A DNA stretch of 64,000 bases from the NCBI GenBank assembly GCA_963753105.1, contig CAVWBD010000009.1, forward strand, positions 186,001 to 250,000, read 5' to 3'. Origin of the DNA: SZUA-36 sp963753105 (lineage in GTDB: Bacteria > Pseudomonadota > Gammaproteobacteria > Xanthomonadales > SZUA-36). The position numbers and the translations under genes were made by a program. The notes under the pieces were generated by a model. The model was given only the letters and a program-made list of their open reading frames with translations, had not been told where the DNA came from and searched no databases. Shown here piece by piece: positions 11,155 through 22,030 of the stretch; positions within the stretch are counted from its first letter, which is position 1, and each line of letters opens with the position of its first letter.

Positions 11155-12268
11155 ATGAACAAACTGATCGCATTACTGGCATTACTTGCTATAAGTATGG
11201 CCGCTCAAGGTGCGGTAATTAATGTCTACTTTGGTACCAGCGGTAAGGCAACCAAAGGAATTTATGGTGCCACCTTCGATACTGAACGTGGAAAACTCAG
11301 CGAGGCAAAACTGGTTGCAGAGATTGGCTCTCCCGGCTTTCTGGCTCTGCACCCGGATAAACAGAAGCTCTATGCCGTGGGCACACTTGCGGGTGAAGCC
11401 ATGGTCGTCGGTTACCACATAGGCGAGTCCGGCACGTTGACAGCGTTCACCCAATCGCCGATTCGCGACGGTCGAGGCGTCCACATCGCCGTGCATCCCT
11501 CCGGCCGGTTCCTGTTGACGGCCCAATACCGTGGTGGTTCTGTTGCATTGTTTCCCCTGGATGACCGGGGCAACCTCAGCTCACCCGCAATAACAGAGCA
11601 TGAAGGTGGATCCATGGTAATGCCCAGCCGGCAAGACCAGCCGCATCCGCACTACTGTGGCTATTCACCTGACGGAAGATTTGCCTTCGTACCCGACCTG
11701 GGCCTGGACGGCATTGTCATCTACCGGATTGACCCTGAGAAGCCAATGATTACCAGGCATGGTTTTTCACCCTCAATCCCAGGTGGCGGGCCGCGTCACA
11801 TGCGATTTTCGGCGGATGGCAGGTTCATATACCTGCTCAACGAGCTCACCCTTTCGGTCACCACCTTTCTCTACGACAAGGGTGCTGGCGCGACCAGGCA
11901 GCTAAGCACTACGCCCGCTTTAAGCGAAGAAGTCAAAGCCGGGGAAGTCTACAACTCGGCCGCAGAAATCCTGGTCCACCCCAATGGCCGATTCGTCTAT
12001 TCCTCCAACCGCGGCCACGACAGCGTCACGGCCTACAGCGCAGATCCTGACAGCGGTCGCCTGGCTGTCACCGAAGTCGAACCTGATTCGCGGCTCCTGG
12101 CCGCGCAATATCAACCTGGACGCCTCCGGGCAATGGCTACTCGCCGCGGGTGCCGACTCGAATACCATCTCGGTACACGCAATCGATCAAACCACCGGAA
12201 AATTGACCCACCAAAGGCAAAGCATTATCAACGTCCCTGGGCCCATGTGCATATTGATGGTGGAATAA
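11155..12268 (+). CDS. Lactonase (6-phosphogluconolactonase-type) seven-bladed beta-propeller, exported
   Basis: About 370 residues, the usual length for the PF10282 lactonase family. Start at 11155, just after AAGGAG, opens a signal peptide (MNKLIALLALLAISMAAQGA); an upstream in-frame ATG at 11107 would add a charged stretch and is less likely. Family blocks seen: INVYFGTSGKATKGIY, GSPGFLALHPDKQKLYAVG, PHPHYCGYSPDGRFAFVPDL and GGGPRHMRFSADGRFIYLLN. A frameshift near 12095 precedes the last blade (NINLDASGQWLLAAGADSNT). Cytoplasmic members hydrolyse 6-phosphogluconolactone; an exported protein cannot see that substrate, so it more likely opens a sugar lactone produced by the exported oxidoreductases. 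That role is inference. Confidence 0.75.
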
Positions 12269-12350
12269 TTAGGCCAAGGCGCGGAGGACGGTGTTTTGAA
12301 TGCCAGCAGGAAAAGTCGGGACTCCCGCATCGCCGGAATTACCCCGATTG

Positions 12351-12395
12351 AAGGGGTCGGATACATTTGAATTCTAAAAGATATCCGGTCCCTTT
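12351..12395. repeat. Imperfect inverted repeat, possible REP-like element
   Basis: Arms AAGGGGTCGGATA (12351-12363) and TATCCGGTCCCTTT (12382-12395) pair imperfectly around an 18-bp AT-rich loop. The GGGGTCGGA-type head resembles extragenic repeats of the REP class. No T-run follows, so it is a poor intrinsic terminator. The remainder of the 12269-12527 gap shows nothing recognisable. Confidence 0.35.
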
Positions 12396-12527
12396 AGTTG
12401 CGAAAATTTCCTACTTAAGACCTCTGGATTTGGAATATACTCAGACGCACTCTCGAGTGATTACCATCACGAAATAATTTGGCATATGTGTATGCATTCG
12501 CCAATACAAATTTGGAGTCCAGCAAGA

Positions 12528-14579
12528 ATGAAACACAAGTACCTGGGCCTTATCGTTGCCCTCTGTTGCACGGCATTTCTATCCCTTCTGCAGGCAAAAA
12601 ATCTTGATTCCTCCCCAGCGACCTTGTCACTGGAGGAAATCGTTACATTGAAGCGGGTGAAATCTGCTCAAATGAGCCCCAATGGCGATGCCATTGCCTA
12701 TTTGCTATCGGTGCCCAGAACCTTGTACGAGGATGATGGTGGCGAAGCCTGGATGCAATTACACGTGGTGGATTTCGAGGGTAACTCGCGGCCATACTTT
12801 TCCGGCAAAGTAAAGGTCTCGGCCATGGCCTGGTCGGTAGACGGCAATGACCTGTTTTTTGTTGCGCGCAGGGATATAGACGCGGACAATCCGGATATTT
12901 TCAAAATTTCATTGCACGGTGGCGAGGCCACGGTTATCTACGAAGGTAAAAGCAGCATCAATGCTATCCACCCATCTCCCGATGGGCAAGGGCTTGCGTT
13001 CCTTGCTACCGATCCCGCTCCTCCAGAAGATGGAGACCTGAAAGACAAGGGATTAAAGGCGCTGGTTTATGAGGAATCAAAAAAGAACACCTGCGTCTGG
13101 ATGCTTAACCTGGGCAGCGGCGAAGTACTTGCGCATGACTTGCCCGGCTCTGTTTCTGATTTTGCCTGGGCGCCAGATGGCGAGCATTATGCCGTGGCCC
13201 TGGCTCCCACTCCACAGGTTGACGATGGTTATGTCGCGCGGGATGTATTTGTTATCAGTAGCAAAGACGCCACTGTCCGCAACCAGCTTGGTTCTGTTGG
13301 AAAGCTGGGTGACTTTGCCTGGTCGCCGGATGGTAAACGCATCGTATATATCGCTGCAGAGGACATCAATGACCCGAGTGCGGGGCGGCTTTACCTGGCA
13401 TCCGCTCAGGGTGGGGAGCGCACTGAACTGGTACCTAATTATGCTGGCCAGGTGGAGGATTTTTACTGGATTGATGACGAAAGCATTACATATACCGGTT
13501 CCCAGGGTTTGTGGACTGCAACCTCAAATGTTTTTTTACAAAATATTGAACCGGCAAGTGAGGCAACGCACTCCGGACCCGTACTGCGCTCTATTGATTC
13601 GCTTCCCGGTCAACGTGTTGCGGCTGCCGTTGCAGATTTGCCTACTCATCCATCAGAGGTTTATTTGCTGAGACAGGGCGCCGAACCACGGCGCTTGACG
13701 GACTCAAATCCATTTCTCAATGAGCGTTCACTGGGAAGGCAGGAGACCATCTCTTACCGGGCCCGTGACGGGCAGGATTTGGATGCTGTGTTGATTCATC
13801 CGATCTCACCGCGGGCCGATGGGCAAAAACCGTTGATCGTATTTGTGCACGGAGGGCCCGAGGGTCACCACTCAAATGGCTGGATGTCGACTTATGCACA
13901 ACCGGCCCATGCCCTGGCGGCACAGGGCTACACCGTGATTTATCCCAATTACCGGGGCAGCACCGGGCGTGGGGTGGCATTTTCCAAGATGGGGCAGCAT
14001 GACTATGCCGCTGCGGAGTTCAATGACCTGGTGGATGCCAAGCAACACCTGGTCGCTGCCGGGCTGGTGGATTCTGAACGCACGGGTATTTCGGGTGGGT
14101 CTTATGGCGGTTACGCATCGATGTGGGCAGCCAGCGCTTTGACCGAACACTTCGCTGCAGCCGTTGCGTTTGTGGGTATTTCAAACCAGCTCTCAAAGTT
14201 TGGCACCAGTGACATTCCTCGAGAAATGTATAACGTGCATTCGCGTGCATGGCCATGGGAAGACTGGATGTGGATGCTGGAACGCAGCCCGGTGTTTCAT
14301 GCGGACAAAACCCGGACACCGTTGTTGATCATGGCCGGTGACAAGGACCCCCGGGTGCACCCGAGCCAGTCATTGGAAATGTATCGCCATGTTAAGTTAC
14401 GCACCCAAACACCGGTGAGGCTGGTGTTCTATCCCGGAGAAAAGCACGGTAACAGGCACACGGCCGCCCAATTTGACTACTCACTCCGTTTTGAACGCTG
14501 GATGAACTATTACCTCACCGGGCCTGGTGATGGAATTCCTCCCTATGAGATCGATCACGCCGCCCGGTTAGAGGATTAG
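12528..14579 (+). CDS. S9 family prolyl oligopeptidase-like peptidase, exported
   Basis: Intact, about 683 residues. Start at 12528 (TGGAGT at 12513-12518) gives the signal peptide MKHKYLGLIVALCCTAFLSL; an in-frame ATG 42 bp upstream is less likely. The N-terminal half is a TolB/WD40-like beta-propeller with several AWSPDG repeats (around residues 90-300). The C-terminal alpha/beta-hydrolase domain carries the catalytic Ser in GISGGSYGGYASM (about residue 523), Asp in AGDKDPRVHPS (about 603) and His in GEKHGNRH (about 638). Role: hydrolysis of short peptides in the periplasm. It is 3 bp upstream of an M14 carboxypeptidase gene, and both are free of frameshifts. Neither has an evident glycan role. 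Confidence 0.9.
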   Translation: MKHKYLGLIVALCCTAFLSLLQAKNLDSSPATLSLEEIVTLKRVKSAQMSPNGDAIAYLLSVPRTLYEDDGGEAWMQLHVVDFEGNSRPYFSGKVKVSAMAWSVDGNDLFFVARRDIDADNPDIFKISLHGGEATVIYEGKSSINAIHPSPDGQGLAFLATDPAPPEDGDLKDKGLKALVYEESKKNTCVWMLNLGSGEVLAHDLPGSVSDFAWAPDGEHYAVALAPTPQVDDGYVARDVFVISSKDATVRNQLGSVGKLGDFAWSPDGKRIVYIAAEDINDPSAGRLYLASAQGGERTELVPNYAGQVEDFYWIDDESITYTGSQGLWTATSNVFLQNIEPASEATHSGPVLRSIDSLPGQRVAAAVADLPTHPSEVYLLRQGAEPRRLTDSNPFLNERSLGRQETISYRARDGQDLDAVLIHPISPRADGQKPLIVFVHGGPEGHHSNGWMSTYAQPAHALAAQGYTVIYPNYRGSTGRGVAFSKMGQHDYAAAEFNDLVDAKQHLVAAGLVDSERTGISGGSYGGYASMWAASALTEHFAAAVAFVGISNQLSKFGTSDIPREMYNVHSRAWPWEDWMWMLERSPVFHADKTRTPLLIMAGDKDPRVHPSQSLEMYRHVKLRTQTPVRLVFYPGEKHGNRHTAAQFDYSLRFERWMNYYLTGPGDGIPPYEIDHAARLED

Positions 14580-14582
14580 ACC

Positions 14583-17201
14583 ATGAGTCGACAGCATTTT
14601 TCTGTAAGCCTAACGCTTCTCTCGCTCGTTCTGTTTCTGCTGCTACCTGTCGCATCATTTGCGCAGGAAAAGGATCAGCAGATTACTTCCCCGGAAGAGT
14701 TCTTTGGATTTCAGATGGGTGCCGATCGTAAACTAGCGCGTTGGGATAAGCTGGTTGAATATTACAATTTGCTGGCTACTCAAAGCCCGCGTCTGAAAGT
14801 CGTCAACATGGGGGAGTCAACGCTCGGCAACCCCTTCCTGGCTTTATACATTTCTTCTGCCACGAACCTGGCCAGACTGGATGAACTACAGAAACTTAAC
14901 GCTCGTTTGACCGATCCGCGTGGCCTTGAGGAGGCTGACATAGAACAGGCTATCGCGCAAGGCAGGGCCGTGGTTGTGCAGTCTATGGGCCTGCATTCTT
15001 CTGAGGTTGGTGCCAGCCAGATGAGTGCCGAACTTGTTTACGACATGCTCGCGCGCAATGACGGGGACATGCTGCAGATATTGGATAACACCGTCGCCAT
15101 CATGATTCCCTGTCTAAATCCCGATGGCGAGATCATGGTGACGGACTGGTACAACAAAACCCTCGGCACCCAGTACGAGGGTGTCGGCCTGCCGGGTTTG
15201 TACCATCATTATATTGGCCACGATAATAATCGTGACGCGTTCATGCAGAACACCGTGGAGTCTTTTTATGGAGCTAAAATCCTGTTCCAGGACTGGGTTC
15301 CACAAGCCTATATCGACCATCACCAGATGGGTGCCTACAGTGCCCGTCTTTATGTGCCGCCTTACTCCAATCCATTCCGGCCGGATGCTGACCCCCTGGT
15401 TTGGCGCGAGATGGCCTGGTATGGCGCCCATATCGCTTACAAGGAAGAGGAAGCAGGCATAGCAGGCGTGGTAAATGCAGCACTTTATTCCGGCTGGGGG
15501 CATTTTGGTTTCCATTGGATTACACCGTTTCACAATATCGCGGGCATGCTGACGGAGTCAGCAAGTGCAAGGCTCGCAACGCCATTGTTTATCCACCCCG
15601 ATCAACTCAAAGGTGAGCGCCGGGCCCTGCCGGAATACGAGGCCCAGACAACCTTCCCTAATCCCTGGCCAGGCGGTTGGTGGCGAGTTCGGGATATCGT
15701 TGAGCAACAGAAGATCGCAGCGATCGCGGCCCTGGACATCGCGGCACGAAATCGCGAGACCGTGTTGAGGAATGCCTACCTGAAAGCCAAACGGCAGACG
15801 GAAAGGGGTGCCAAAGGAGGCACGGTGGCATTTATTGTGCCGGCAAAGCAGCATGATCCACTCACCGCTGAAAAAATGATCAATGTCCTGCTGGGCCAGG
15901 GTATCGAAGTGAAAGTTGCCGATCACGGTTTCACCCATGAAGGCCAGGTGTATGACGCTGGTTCCTGGATTGTTTCCATGGCCCAGCCAAAACAGGGTGT
16001 GGTCCGCTGGTTGCTCGGCAGGACTTATTACCCGGACAACACTTATACACGGGCGCGGAGTGGTAAGCCCATACGCCCGTACGACATGTCCACGGACAAT
16101 ATCGCTGAATACATGGGGGTTCGCGTGGAACCTGCCGGGACACAAGTCGAAGCGCCGTTGACACTGCTGTCGGAGAAAGTCAAAACGATAGCTTCAGGGG
16201 GGTCGAATGAAGATGGTTACGTGCTTGATTCGCGTCTGAATGATAGCTTCAGCGCCGTTAACAAGCTCTGGAATGCCGGGATTGAAGTCAAGCGTGTAAC
16301 CGAAGCCTCCGGCGGACTAAATAGTGGAGATTTTGTTGTTCCCGGTTCCGTTCCCGGCACACTGGTAGCAGAGATTGCACAGCAAACCGGTGTCGATTTT
16401 AAACCTCTGCCGGTTGGAGTGTCTCCCGTTTCGGCCGATGTACGACGTTTGAGAATAGGCATGTACCAGCGTTATCTCGGGGGCAATATCGATGAGGGCT
16501 GGACCCGGTTGTTACTGGAGAAATTCGGTTTCCCCTATACGTCCATCAAGGACGATGAGCTCAAAAGTGGGCGGCTCAACCGGAAATACGACGTGATCAT
16601 CCTGCCAAGTGACAGTATCTATAAAATGACAGGTTTAACAGATAATCGTGAGCATGACTTCGATCCCAACAGGGCAGAAGCATTTCCACCGGAATATCGT
16701 AGTGGCTTCGGAGAAGAAGGGATCAAAACGCTGGATGCTTTTGTAAAAGCCGGCGGTACCTTGCTGGCGCTGGGTGAAGCAGGTGAATTGCCAATTGATA
16801 AATTCAAGCTCCCCATCCGGAACGTTGTCGCCGGTGTGCCGACAACAGACTTTTGGGCACCCGGTTCAACCCTCAGAATGGATATCGATAATCAAAACCC
16901 GCTTGCCTATGGTATGCCGGTGAATGGGGTTGGTCTGTTTCTTAATGGCAATGATGTTTACGAGGTTATCCCGAGCGAAATAAATCACCGTGTTGAGCGG
17001 GTATCAACTTATGTCGAGCGCGATATTCTCCAGGGCGGTTGGCTCCTGGGTGAAAAACATATCGCTAAAAAAGCGGCAATGGTCTCGGTAGGCCACGGTG
17101 AAGGCAGCGTTATTCTTATAGGCTTTCGCGCACAACACCGGGTGCAGACACATGGCACATTCAAGTTGGTCTTCAATGCACTGATAAGCCGACCCCTTTA
17201 A
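14583..17201 (+). CDS. M14 family zinc carboxypeptidase, exported, with C-terminal extension
   Basis: Intact, 872 residues, with signal peptide (LTLLSLVLFLLLPVASFAQ). The M14 domain fills roughly residues 30-380: zinc ligands His and Glu in SMGLHSSEVGAS (about 138-141), the third ligand expected in YIDHHQMGAYS, and NPDGEIMVTDWYN and DNNRDAFMQN between them. The remaining 500 residues include AFIVPAKQHDPLTAEKMINV and a stretch, LDAFVKAGGTLLALGEAG, that resembles glutamine-amidotransferase-like domains found in this class of large secreted M14 proteins. It removes C-terminal residues from peptides. Paired with the S9 peptidase immediately upstream, it suggests a peptide-scavenging unit separate from the glycan genes. 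Confidence 0.88.
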   Translation: MSRQHFSVSLTLLSLVLFLLLPVASFAQEKDQQITSPEEFFGFQMGADRKLARWDKLVEYYNLLATQSPRLKVVNMGESTLGNPFLALYISSATNLARLDELQKLNARLTDPRGLEEADIEQAIAQGRAVVVQSMGLHSSEVGASQMSAELVYDMLARNDGDMLQILDNTVAIMIPCLNPDGEIMVTDWYNKTLGTQYEGVGLPGLYHHYIGHDNNRDAFMQNTVESFYGAKILFQDWVPQAYIDHHQMGAYSARLYVPPYSNPFRPDADPLVWREMAWYGAHIAYKEEEAGIAGVVNAALYSGWGHFGFHWITPFHNIAGMLTESASARLATPLFIHPDQLKGERRALPEYEAQTTFPNPWPGGWWRVRDIVEQQKIAAIAALDIAARNRETVLRNAYLKAKRQTERGAKGGTVAFIVPAKQHDPLTAEKMINVLLGQGIEVKVADHGFTHEGQVYDAGSWIVSMAQPKQGVVRWLLGRTYYPDNTYTRARSGKPIRPYDMSTDNIAEYMGVRVEPAGTQVEAPLTLLSEKVKTIASGGSNEDGYVLDSRLNDSFSAVNKLWNAGIEVKRVTEASGGLNSGDFVVPGSVPGTLVAEIAQQTGVDFKPLPVGVSPVSADVRRLRIGMYQRYLGGNIDEGWTRLLLEKFGFPYTSIKDDELKSGRLNRKYDVIILPSDSIYKMTGLTDNREHDFDPNRAEAFPPEYRSGFGEEGIKTLDAFVKAGGTLLALGEAGELPIDKFKLPIRNVVAGVPTTDFWAPGSTLRMDIDNQNPLAYGMPVNGVGLFLNGNDVYEVIPSEINHRVERVSTYVERDILQGGWLLGEKHIAKKAAMVSVGHGEGSVILIGFRAQHRVQTHGTFKLVFNALISRPL

Positions 17202-17345
17202 CCATTTTTACCAAGGGAAGTGAATGCCAGGTGGTGTTGTTTTTGGTTTATTCGGATTGACGGTTCAAATAAAATTGTCTGATATGATCAGGGTGAATCG
17301 ATAAACAGATTGTATTTTGGTCCAAAGGTGTTTGTCGGTCTGAGC

Positions 17346-18269
17346 TTAATTATTACTGACCTGTTTCCAGAAACTATCGTCAAACAAGCGTGCCGCGCCA
17401 ATGATCGCCGCTTTTTCGCCCAGAAAACTCACTTCGATGGCAACATTCGGATACAGCAACTCAAGACTGCTGCGCAGTGTAGGACCAAACAAGTCGTATG
17501 CGCCTGAAATGTTCCCGCCAAGTACGACCACATCTGCGGAGAATTTCTTCAGCCACGGCGCCAGGAATTCCCCCAGGTCTTTGCCATAGTTTTCAAACAC
17601 GCCAAGCGCGATAGCATCTCCGCGACGAGCCAGATTCGCCACGCGCTTCGCACCGCTTACATCGCACCCGCTGATCGCTTTGAATTGACGTACGAACCAA
17701 CGCGTGGTGAAGTAATCATCGACAACGCCATTCCGATAAGGAAGGTGCCACAGACACCCCTCGCCGGGTACATCGTCGCGTTCCACCACCGGCACACCCG
17801 CGTCGATGAAGGCGGACCCGAAACCTGTGCCGAGCGTGACCGCGACGACCTTTGCCATTCCCTCCCCCCGACCCAGCCAGGCTTCACCAACAGCGAAAGA
17901 TGTGGCGTCGTTGAGAAACCTGAGCGGTAATGGGCTATTGGTATCAAGCAACGGCCTCATTTCGCGCTCAACGGACTTTCCAAACAAATCTGAAAACTTC
18001 TGCTCCATCCATGAAATGCCGTTTCGATAGTCGAAAGGACCCGGCATCGCAAATCCGATCCCTGCCAGGCGGGAACCGTCGATATGAGCCATTGTCCTTT
18101 CCAAGGCATTCGCCCAGGCGCCAAATATGCCGCTTGATTCACCCCGGTTGTCGACTTCCAAGCGGGTCAGTGTTTCCGGCAGCAACACCCCGGACTCAAT
18201 GTTCACCACGCCACAGGCGACGTGACTGCCGCCTACATCGACACCAACTGAAAGTGTCTTCTCGTTCAT
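17346..18269 (-). CDS. ROK family sugar kinase (probable manno/fructo/glucokinase)
   Basis: Intact, about 308 residues. Start ATG at 18269 overlaps the TGA of the upstream sugar porter (ATGA), implying translational coupling. The phosphate-binding start LSVGVDVGGSHVACGVV and the later LGTGFGSAFIDAGVP and VVVLGGNISGAYDLF blocks are ROK signatures. There is no N-terminal helix-turn-helix, so it is a kinase and not a ROK repressor. The zinc motif CxCGxxGCxE of many ROK kinases is not present; the corresponding region reads GEGCLWHLPYRNGVVDDYF. Last gene of the operon GH92 - MFS - ROK, so it probably phosphorylates the sugar released by GH92 (mannose) after import. Sugar specificity is inference. 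Confidence 0.82.
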   Translation of the reverse strand: MNEKTLSVGVDVGGSHVACGVVNIESGVLLPETLTRLEVDNRGESSGIFGAWANALERTMAHIDGSRLAGIGFAMPGPFDYRNGISWMEQKFSDLFGKSVEREMRPLLDTNSPLPLRFLNDATSFAVGEAWLGRGEGMAKVVAVTLGTGFGSAFIDAGVPVVERDDVPGEGCLWHLPYRNGVVDDYFTTRWFVRQFKAISGCDVSGAKRVANLARRGDAIALGVFENYGKDLGEFLAPWLKKFSADVVVLGGNISGAYDLFGPTLRSSLELLYPNVAIEVSFLGEKAAIIGAARLFDDSFWKQVSNN

Positions 18270-19615
18270 GCCATCAGGCGGATATGCGTGTCTTCCTGAT
18301 CGTGCCTGGACAGCCCCTCGGCCAGCGATTCCAGGGTTTGCCCCTTGGTCTCCGGCATCAGGAACAAGACGAACAGCAACTGCAACACCATCATCACTGC
18401 GAAGAAGCCGAATATCGATGCCGGCTGGAAAGCTGACAGCACCGAAGGCATCAACAGGGTCAAAAATGCTGCAAATACCCAGTGAGTACCACAACCCAAC
18501 GATTGCCCCTTGGTGCGCACGTTGTTGGGGAAGATCTCCGCGATGAACACCCAGATCACCGCGCCCTGTCCTACGGCGTGGGAGGCGATGAACGTGAACA
18601 CGAAGAACACCACCATCATGCCGCCTGCATCCGTGGCGAAAGCCCAGGCAACGGTGGCCAGTGAGACGATGTACCCGATAGAGCCGATCAGCATCAGTCT
18701 CTTGCGGCCTACCCGGTCTATCAGGTACATGCCCAGCAGTGTCGTCACCAGGTTCACCAGGCCGATTCCTGCCGTGGAAAGCAGGGCCGAACTGGTGTCC
18801 AGGCCAGCTAGCTCGAAGACCCTTGGCGCGAAGTAAATGATGAAATTGATACCCGAGAGCTGGTTGAAAGCAGCCAGCAGGAAGGCCAGCAATACCGGGA
18901 AAGTGTAGGCCCGCGTAAACAGCCGGTCCTGCCTGAACTCACCCATGGCGTGGCGAATGTCTGCGATGACACGGTCGACCTTGCCCGGGTTGGAGTATGC
19001 GAGTATTTCACGTGCGCGCTTTTCATCATTCTTACGCAGAATCAGCCAGCGCGGGCTTTCCGGAACACCCAGAACGAGCAGCAGGTAAGCCGCTGCCGGA
19101 ACAGCCTCGGCACCCAGCATCCAGCGCCAGCTCAGCCCGAAGAACTCGGACAGTGCGAAGTTGGAGAAAAAGGCGACGAGGATGCCGAAAACCAGTTGGA
19201 ACTGGTACAAGGCCACCAGCCTCCCACGGTAGCGGGCTGGCGCGATTTCCGAGATGAACGCGGGCGCTACGATCGAAGATGCGCCAACGCCCAGGCCGCC
19301 GATGAAGCGCATGAACGAGAAAATGTATGGATCAGGCGCCAGGGCGGAACCAAGCGCCGAGACCAGGTAAAGAACGCCGATGACGATCAGCGACACCTTG
19401 CGGCCAAACCGTTCCGCGGGGATGTTGCCGAACAGGGCACCGATCACCGTGCCCCACAGGGCCGACGACATGATGAACAAACCGTGGAACAGGTCACCCG
19501 CATCCCACAGGCGCTGCAGCGGCTGGTCAGCGCCCGAAATGACCGCGGTATCGAAACCGAACAGGAATCCGGATGCGGCGACGACGACAGACCAATAAGC
19601 GATTTTGCGATTCAT
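18266..19615 (-). CDS. MFS sugar porter (XylE/GLUT type)
   Basis: Intact, 449 residues, 12 predicted membrane segments. Sugar-porter signatures are clear: GFLFGFDTAVISGA in TM1, AERFGRKVS between TM2 and TM3, APARYRGRL, GVPESPRWLILRKN after TM6, NQLSGINFIIYFAPRVF in TM7, LIDRVGRKRLM between TM8 and TM9 and LMPETKGQTLE at the C-terminal end. These proteins import monosaccharides by proton symport or facilitated diffusion. The start lies 24 bp downstream of GH92 copy 2 and the stop overlaps the ROK kinase start, so hydrolysis, uptake and phosphorylation are encoded in order in one operon. Mannose is the expected substrate from context. Confidence 0.92.
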   Translation of the reverse strand: MNRKIAYWSVVVAASGFLFGFDTAVISGADQPLQRLWDAGDLFHGLFIMSSALWGTVIGALFGNIPAERFGRKVSLIVIGVLYLVSALGSALAPDPYIFSFMRFIGGLGVGASSIVAPAFISEIAPARYRGRLVALYQFQLVFGILVAFFSNFALSEFFGLSWRWMLGAEAVPAAAYLLLVLGVPESPRWLILRKNDEKRAREILAYSNPGKVDRVIADIRHAMGEFRQDRLFTRAYTFPVLLAFLLAAFNQLSGINFIIYFAPRVFELAGLDTSSALLSTAGIGLVNLVTTLLGMYLIDRVGRKRLMLIGSIGYIVSLATVAWAFATDAGGMMVVFFVFTFIASHAVGQGAVIWVFIAEIFPNNVRTKGQSLGCGTHWVFAAFLTLLMPSVLSAFQPASIFGFFAVMMVLQLLFVLFLMPETKGQTLESLAEGLSRHDQEDTHIRLMA

Positions 19616-19639
19616 GAATATCTCCAGTTTTTTTTGTTA

Positions 19640-21911
19640 TCAGTTGAATGGGTATTCGCTTGCTGCGCCCCATTGCTTGTTGGGTTTCGGCCCCAGGTCC
19701 AGAAGCAGGGTTCCGCCCGAGACAATCTGCTCGTGGGTGATAAACGGCGTATTGAGTGGTTGGCCGTTCAGCTCGGCCTTCTGGATGTACTTGTTGACCT
19801 TGCTCGAAGCCGGGGCGAGCACCTTGAATTGGCCGCCCGGCACATCAATCTCGACTTCTGTGAATACGGGGCTGGTCAGGGCATAAACCGGTTCCCCGGC
19901 CGTCACCGGGTAAAAACCCATGGCCGTGAACACCACCCAGGCAGACATGCCGCCACCATCTTCGTCACCGGGAATTCCAAACACGTTGTCCTTGAACCAT
20001 ACATCGAGCAGGAAGCGGGTGCGCTGCTGTGTTCTCCAGGGCGCGCCACAGTAGTTATACAGATACGGGATATGGAACGAGGGTTCGTTGCCCATGGAAA
20101 ACTGGCCGACCATGCCGGTCGAATTCCCGCCATCCACGTGGAACACGGTACGTGACATGCCCAGCGGTTCCCGGAAAAGCTCATCGAGCCTGTCGCAGGT
20201 CTGTTCTTTTCCACCCAGCAGTTCCATGAGTCCGGGAATATCGTGCGGCACGTGCCAGGCATAGGTCCAGCCATTGTTTTCATCGTAGTAATCACGGTAA
20301 CCCTTGCCGCCGGCTGACTTGGGATCGATGTCGATCCAGTTTCCCTGGTCGTCTTTGGGCATGAACATCCTGTGCTTATCGCTCCACAGCAGTTTGTACT
20401 GGTCCGAAATTTCGGCAAACTGGGCCTGGTCCTCAGCTTTACCCAGTTCCCCGGCCCACTCGGAAAGCACCCATGTATCGAAGCTCCGCCCGAGCGAGAT
20501 GGCAACGGACTGCCGGCGCTCGAAACCATCGACCAGTGGTTCGGTTTCTTTTTCACCCGGGTGCAGGGCCGGCATGAAGCCGAGTTCTTTCATCTTCTTG
20601 TCGAGGGCCGTGGCGTTCGAACCCTGGCGCCACGGAATCCAGGTGCCTTCCGTGACGTTTTTACGCACGCCGTCATAGGCGGCCTCGACGTCAAAATTGC
20701 GCAATCCCTTTCGCCACGCGTCGAGGAACAGCACAGACGAGTGATAGGCGTTCATGCAGGCGTGGTTCCGAAAAACCTGCGGAAAGGTTGGCATCCAACC
20801 GCTTTGCTTGTACATCTCGACATAAGAATGCAGCATATCCTGCTGCATTTCGGGCGCTAGGATGGTGCGTAGCGGGTGCGTTGCGCGATAAGTGTCCCAG
20901 ACCCAGTCATCCACGTAAAATGGTCTGTCGGTGTCGTGGATGGACTGGTCGTAGCCGCTGTAATACTTGCCGTCTTCGGTGATGTCGATCATGCGCTCGT
21001 GCGTGCGGTACAGAGCCGTGTAGAAGGTACGCTTCTGGGCCTCGGTGCCGCCCTTGACCTTGACCTTGCCAAGCACGCCGTTCCAGGCCGCCCTGCCCTG
21101 GGCGGCCAGGGCATCAAAGCCAGTGCCTTCCAATTCGGCTGTCGAAGTTCTTTTTCGCCTGTTGCTGGCTGATATACGACAGAGCATATTTGAGCAGCAC
21201 CGTTCGCGGGGCTTCGCTGCCCACCTCGATGTGCAGACGGTTGTCCTCGATGTTCACTTTCAGCCCAGTGGCGGGTCGGCCCTGCTCGTCGGTCAGCTCC
21301 GCGTGAACCCACACCTGCATGGTGGTCGGCTCCAACTGGGGATTCTTGCTGTTCTTGGTGACTTGTTCCGCAATGCTCAGCACATTTTGGACTAACGTAA
21401 CCTCCATTTCCGCACCACCCGCGATCAGGATGTTACCGGTGGAATTATCCGGGAACGTATATCGCCAGATCGCTGCCTTGCGGCCGGGCGTGAATCCGAC
21501 CGTGATGTCGTCCTCTAGCAGGTAAGTCTCGTACAACCACGGATGGACCACTTCCAGGTCATGATCATAGGCCATTCTGCGCTTCCAACTGGCCGGGCTG
21601 ACCGCTCCGCGCGAGACACGCATCTGCAAAATGCCCTTACCCCGGTGGCGCATGACCTGCAGCGGAAAATACTGAACCTGGTCAAACGTATAGTCCTTCC
21701 GAATCGGGTACATCCGCAGCATCTGGTTCGGTTGCTGGATCGTGGGATAGGTCGGCACCAGCAGTGGTGCGATATTGCCGATGCGCGGGTCGACATAGTC
21801 GGCCGGATCAGGTTCAGTTGCCCCGCACAAGCCTGAACCCGCCAGCATCCAGGCCAATAAAAGCCACAAAATTACATCCAGGCTGTTTCTAACTCGTGCT
21901 AAGGGATTCAT
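19640..21911 (-). CDS. GH92 family alpha-mannosidase, copy 2, one frameshift
   Basis: About 757 residues, the common GH92 length. The signal sequence (LDVILWLLLAWMLAGSGLCG) leads into DPADYVDPRIGNIAPLLVPT. The catalytic domain, in a second frame after about 21145, shows FYTALYRTHERMIDITEDG, PFYVDDWVWDTYRATHPL, SGWMPTFPQVFRNHACMNAY, NEPSFHIPYLYNYCGAPW and GIPGDEDGGGMSAWVVFTAM. The last block carries the acidic catalytic residues. It differs clearly from copy 1, especially in the N-terminal domain and around the DVDGRY block, so substrate specificity probably differs. First gene of the operon with the MFS porter and ROK kinase; the operator palindrome at 22048-22061 lies 136 bp upstream of its start. 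Confidence 0.86.
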
Positions 21912-22030
21912 TTGCGTTCCTTATCAATCAGCGCGATCAATACAAGATAAGAAATTACCGGGTCCTTCAAAAGAACATGACACATGGGTCAGGCAACATC
22001 CGGCTTGCCGATTGTGCTCGGAAACCGGAA

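Noticed and set aside
12351..12395. Intrinsic terminator after the lactonase gene
   Set aside because: The stem is imperfect and no T-run follows; better described as a possible REP-like repeat.
17346..18269. ROK-family transcriptional repressor as the missing regulator of the operators
   Set aside because: There is no N-terminal helix-turn-helix; the protein starts directly at the kinase phosphate-binding motif.
18950..20155. Plus-strand open frame of about 400 codons across the MFS and GH92 genes
   Set aside because: It crosses two well-conserved minus-strand genes and their junction; composition is typical of an antisense shadow.
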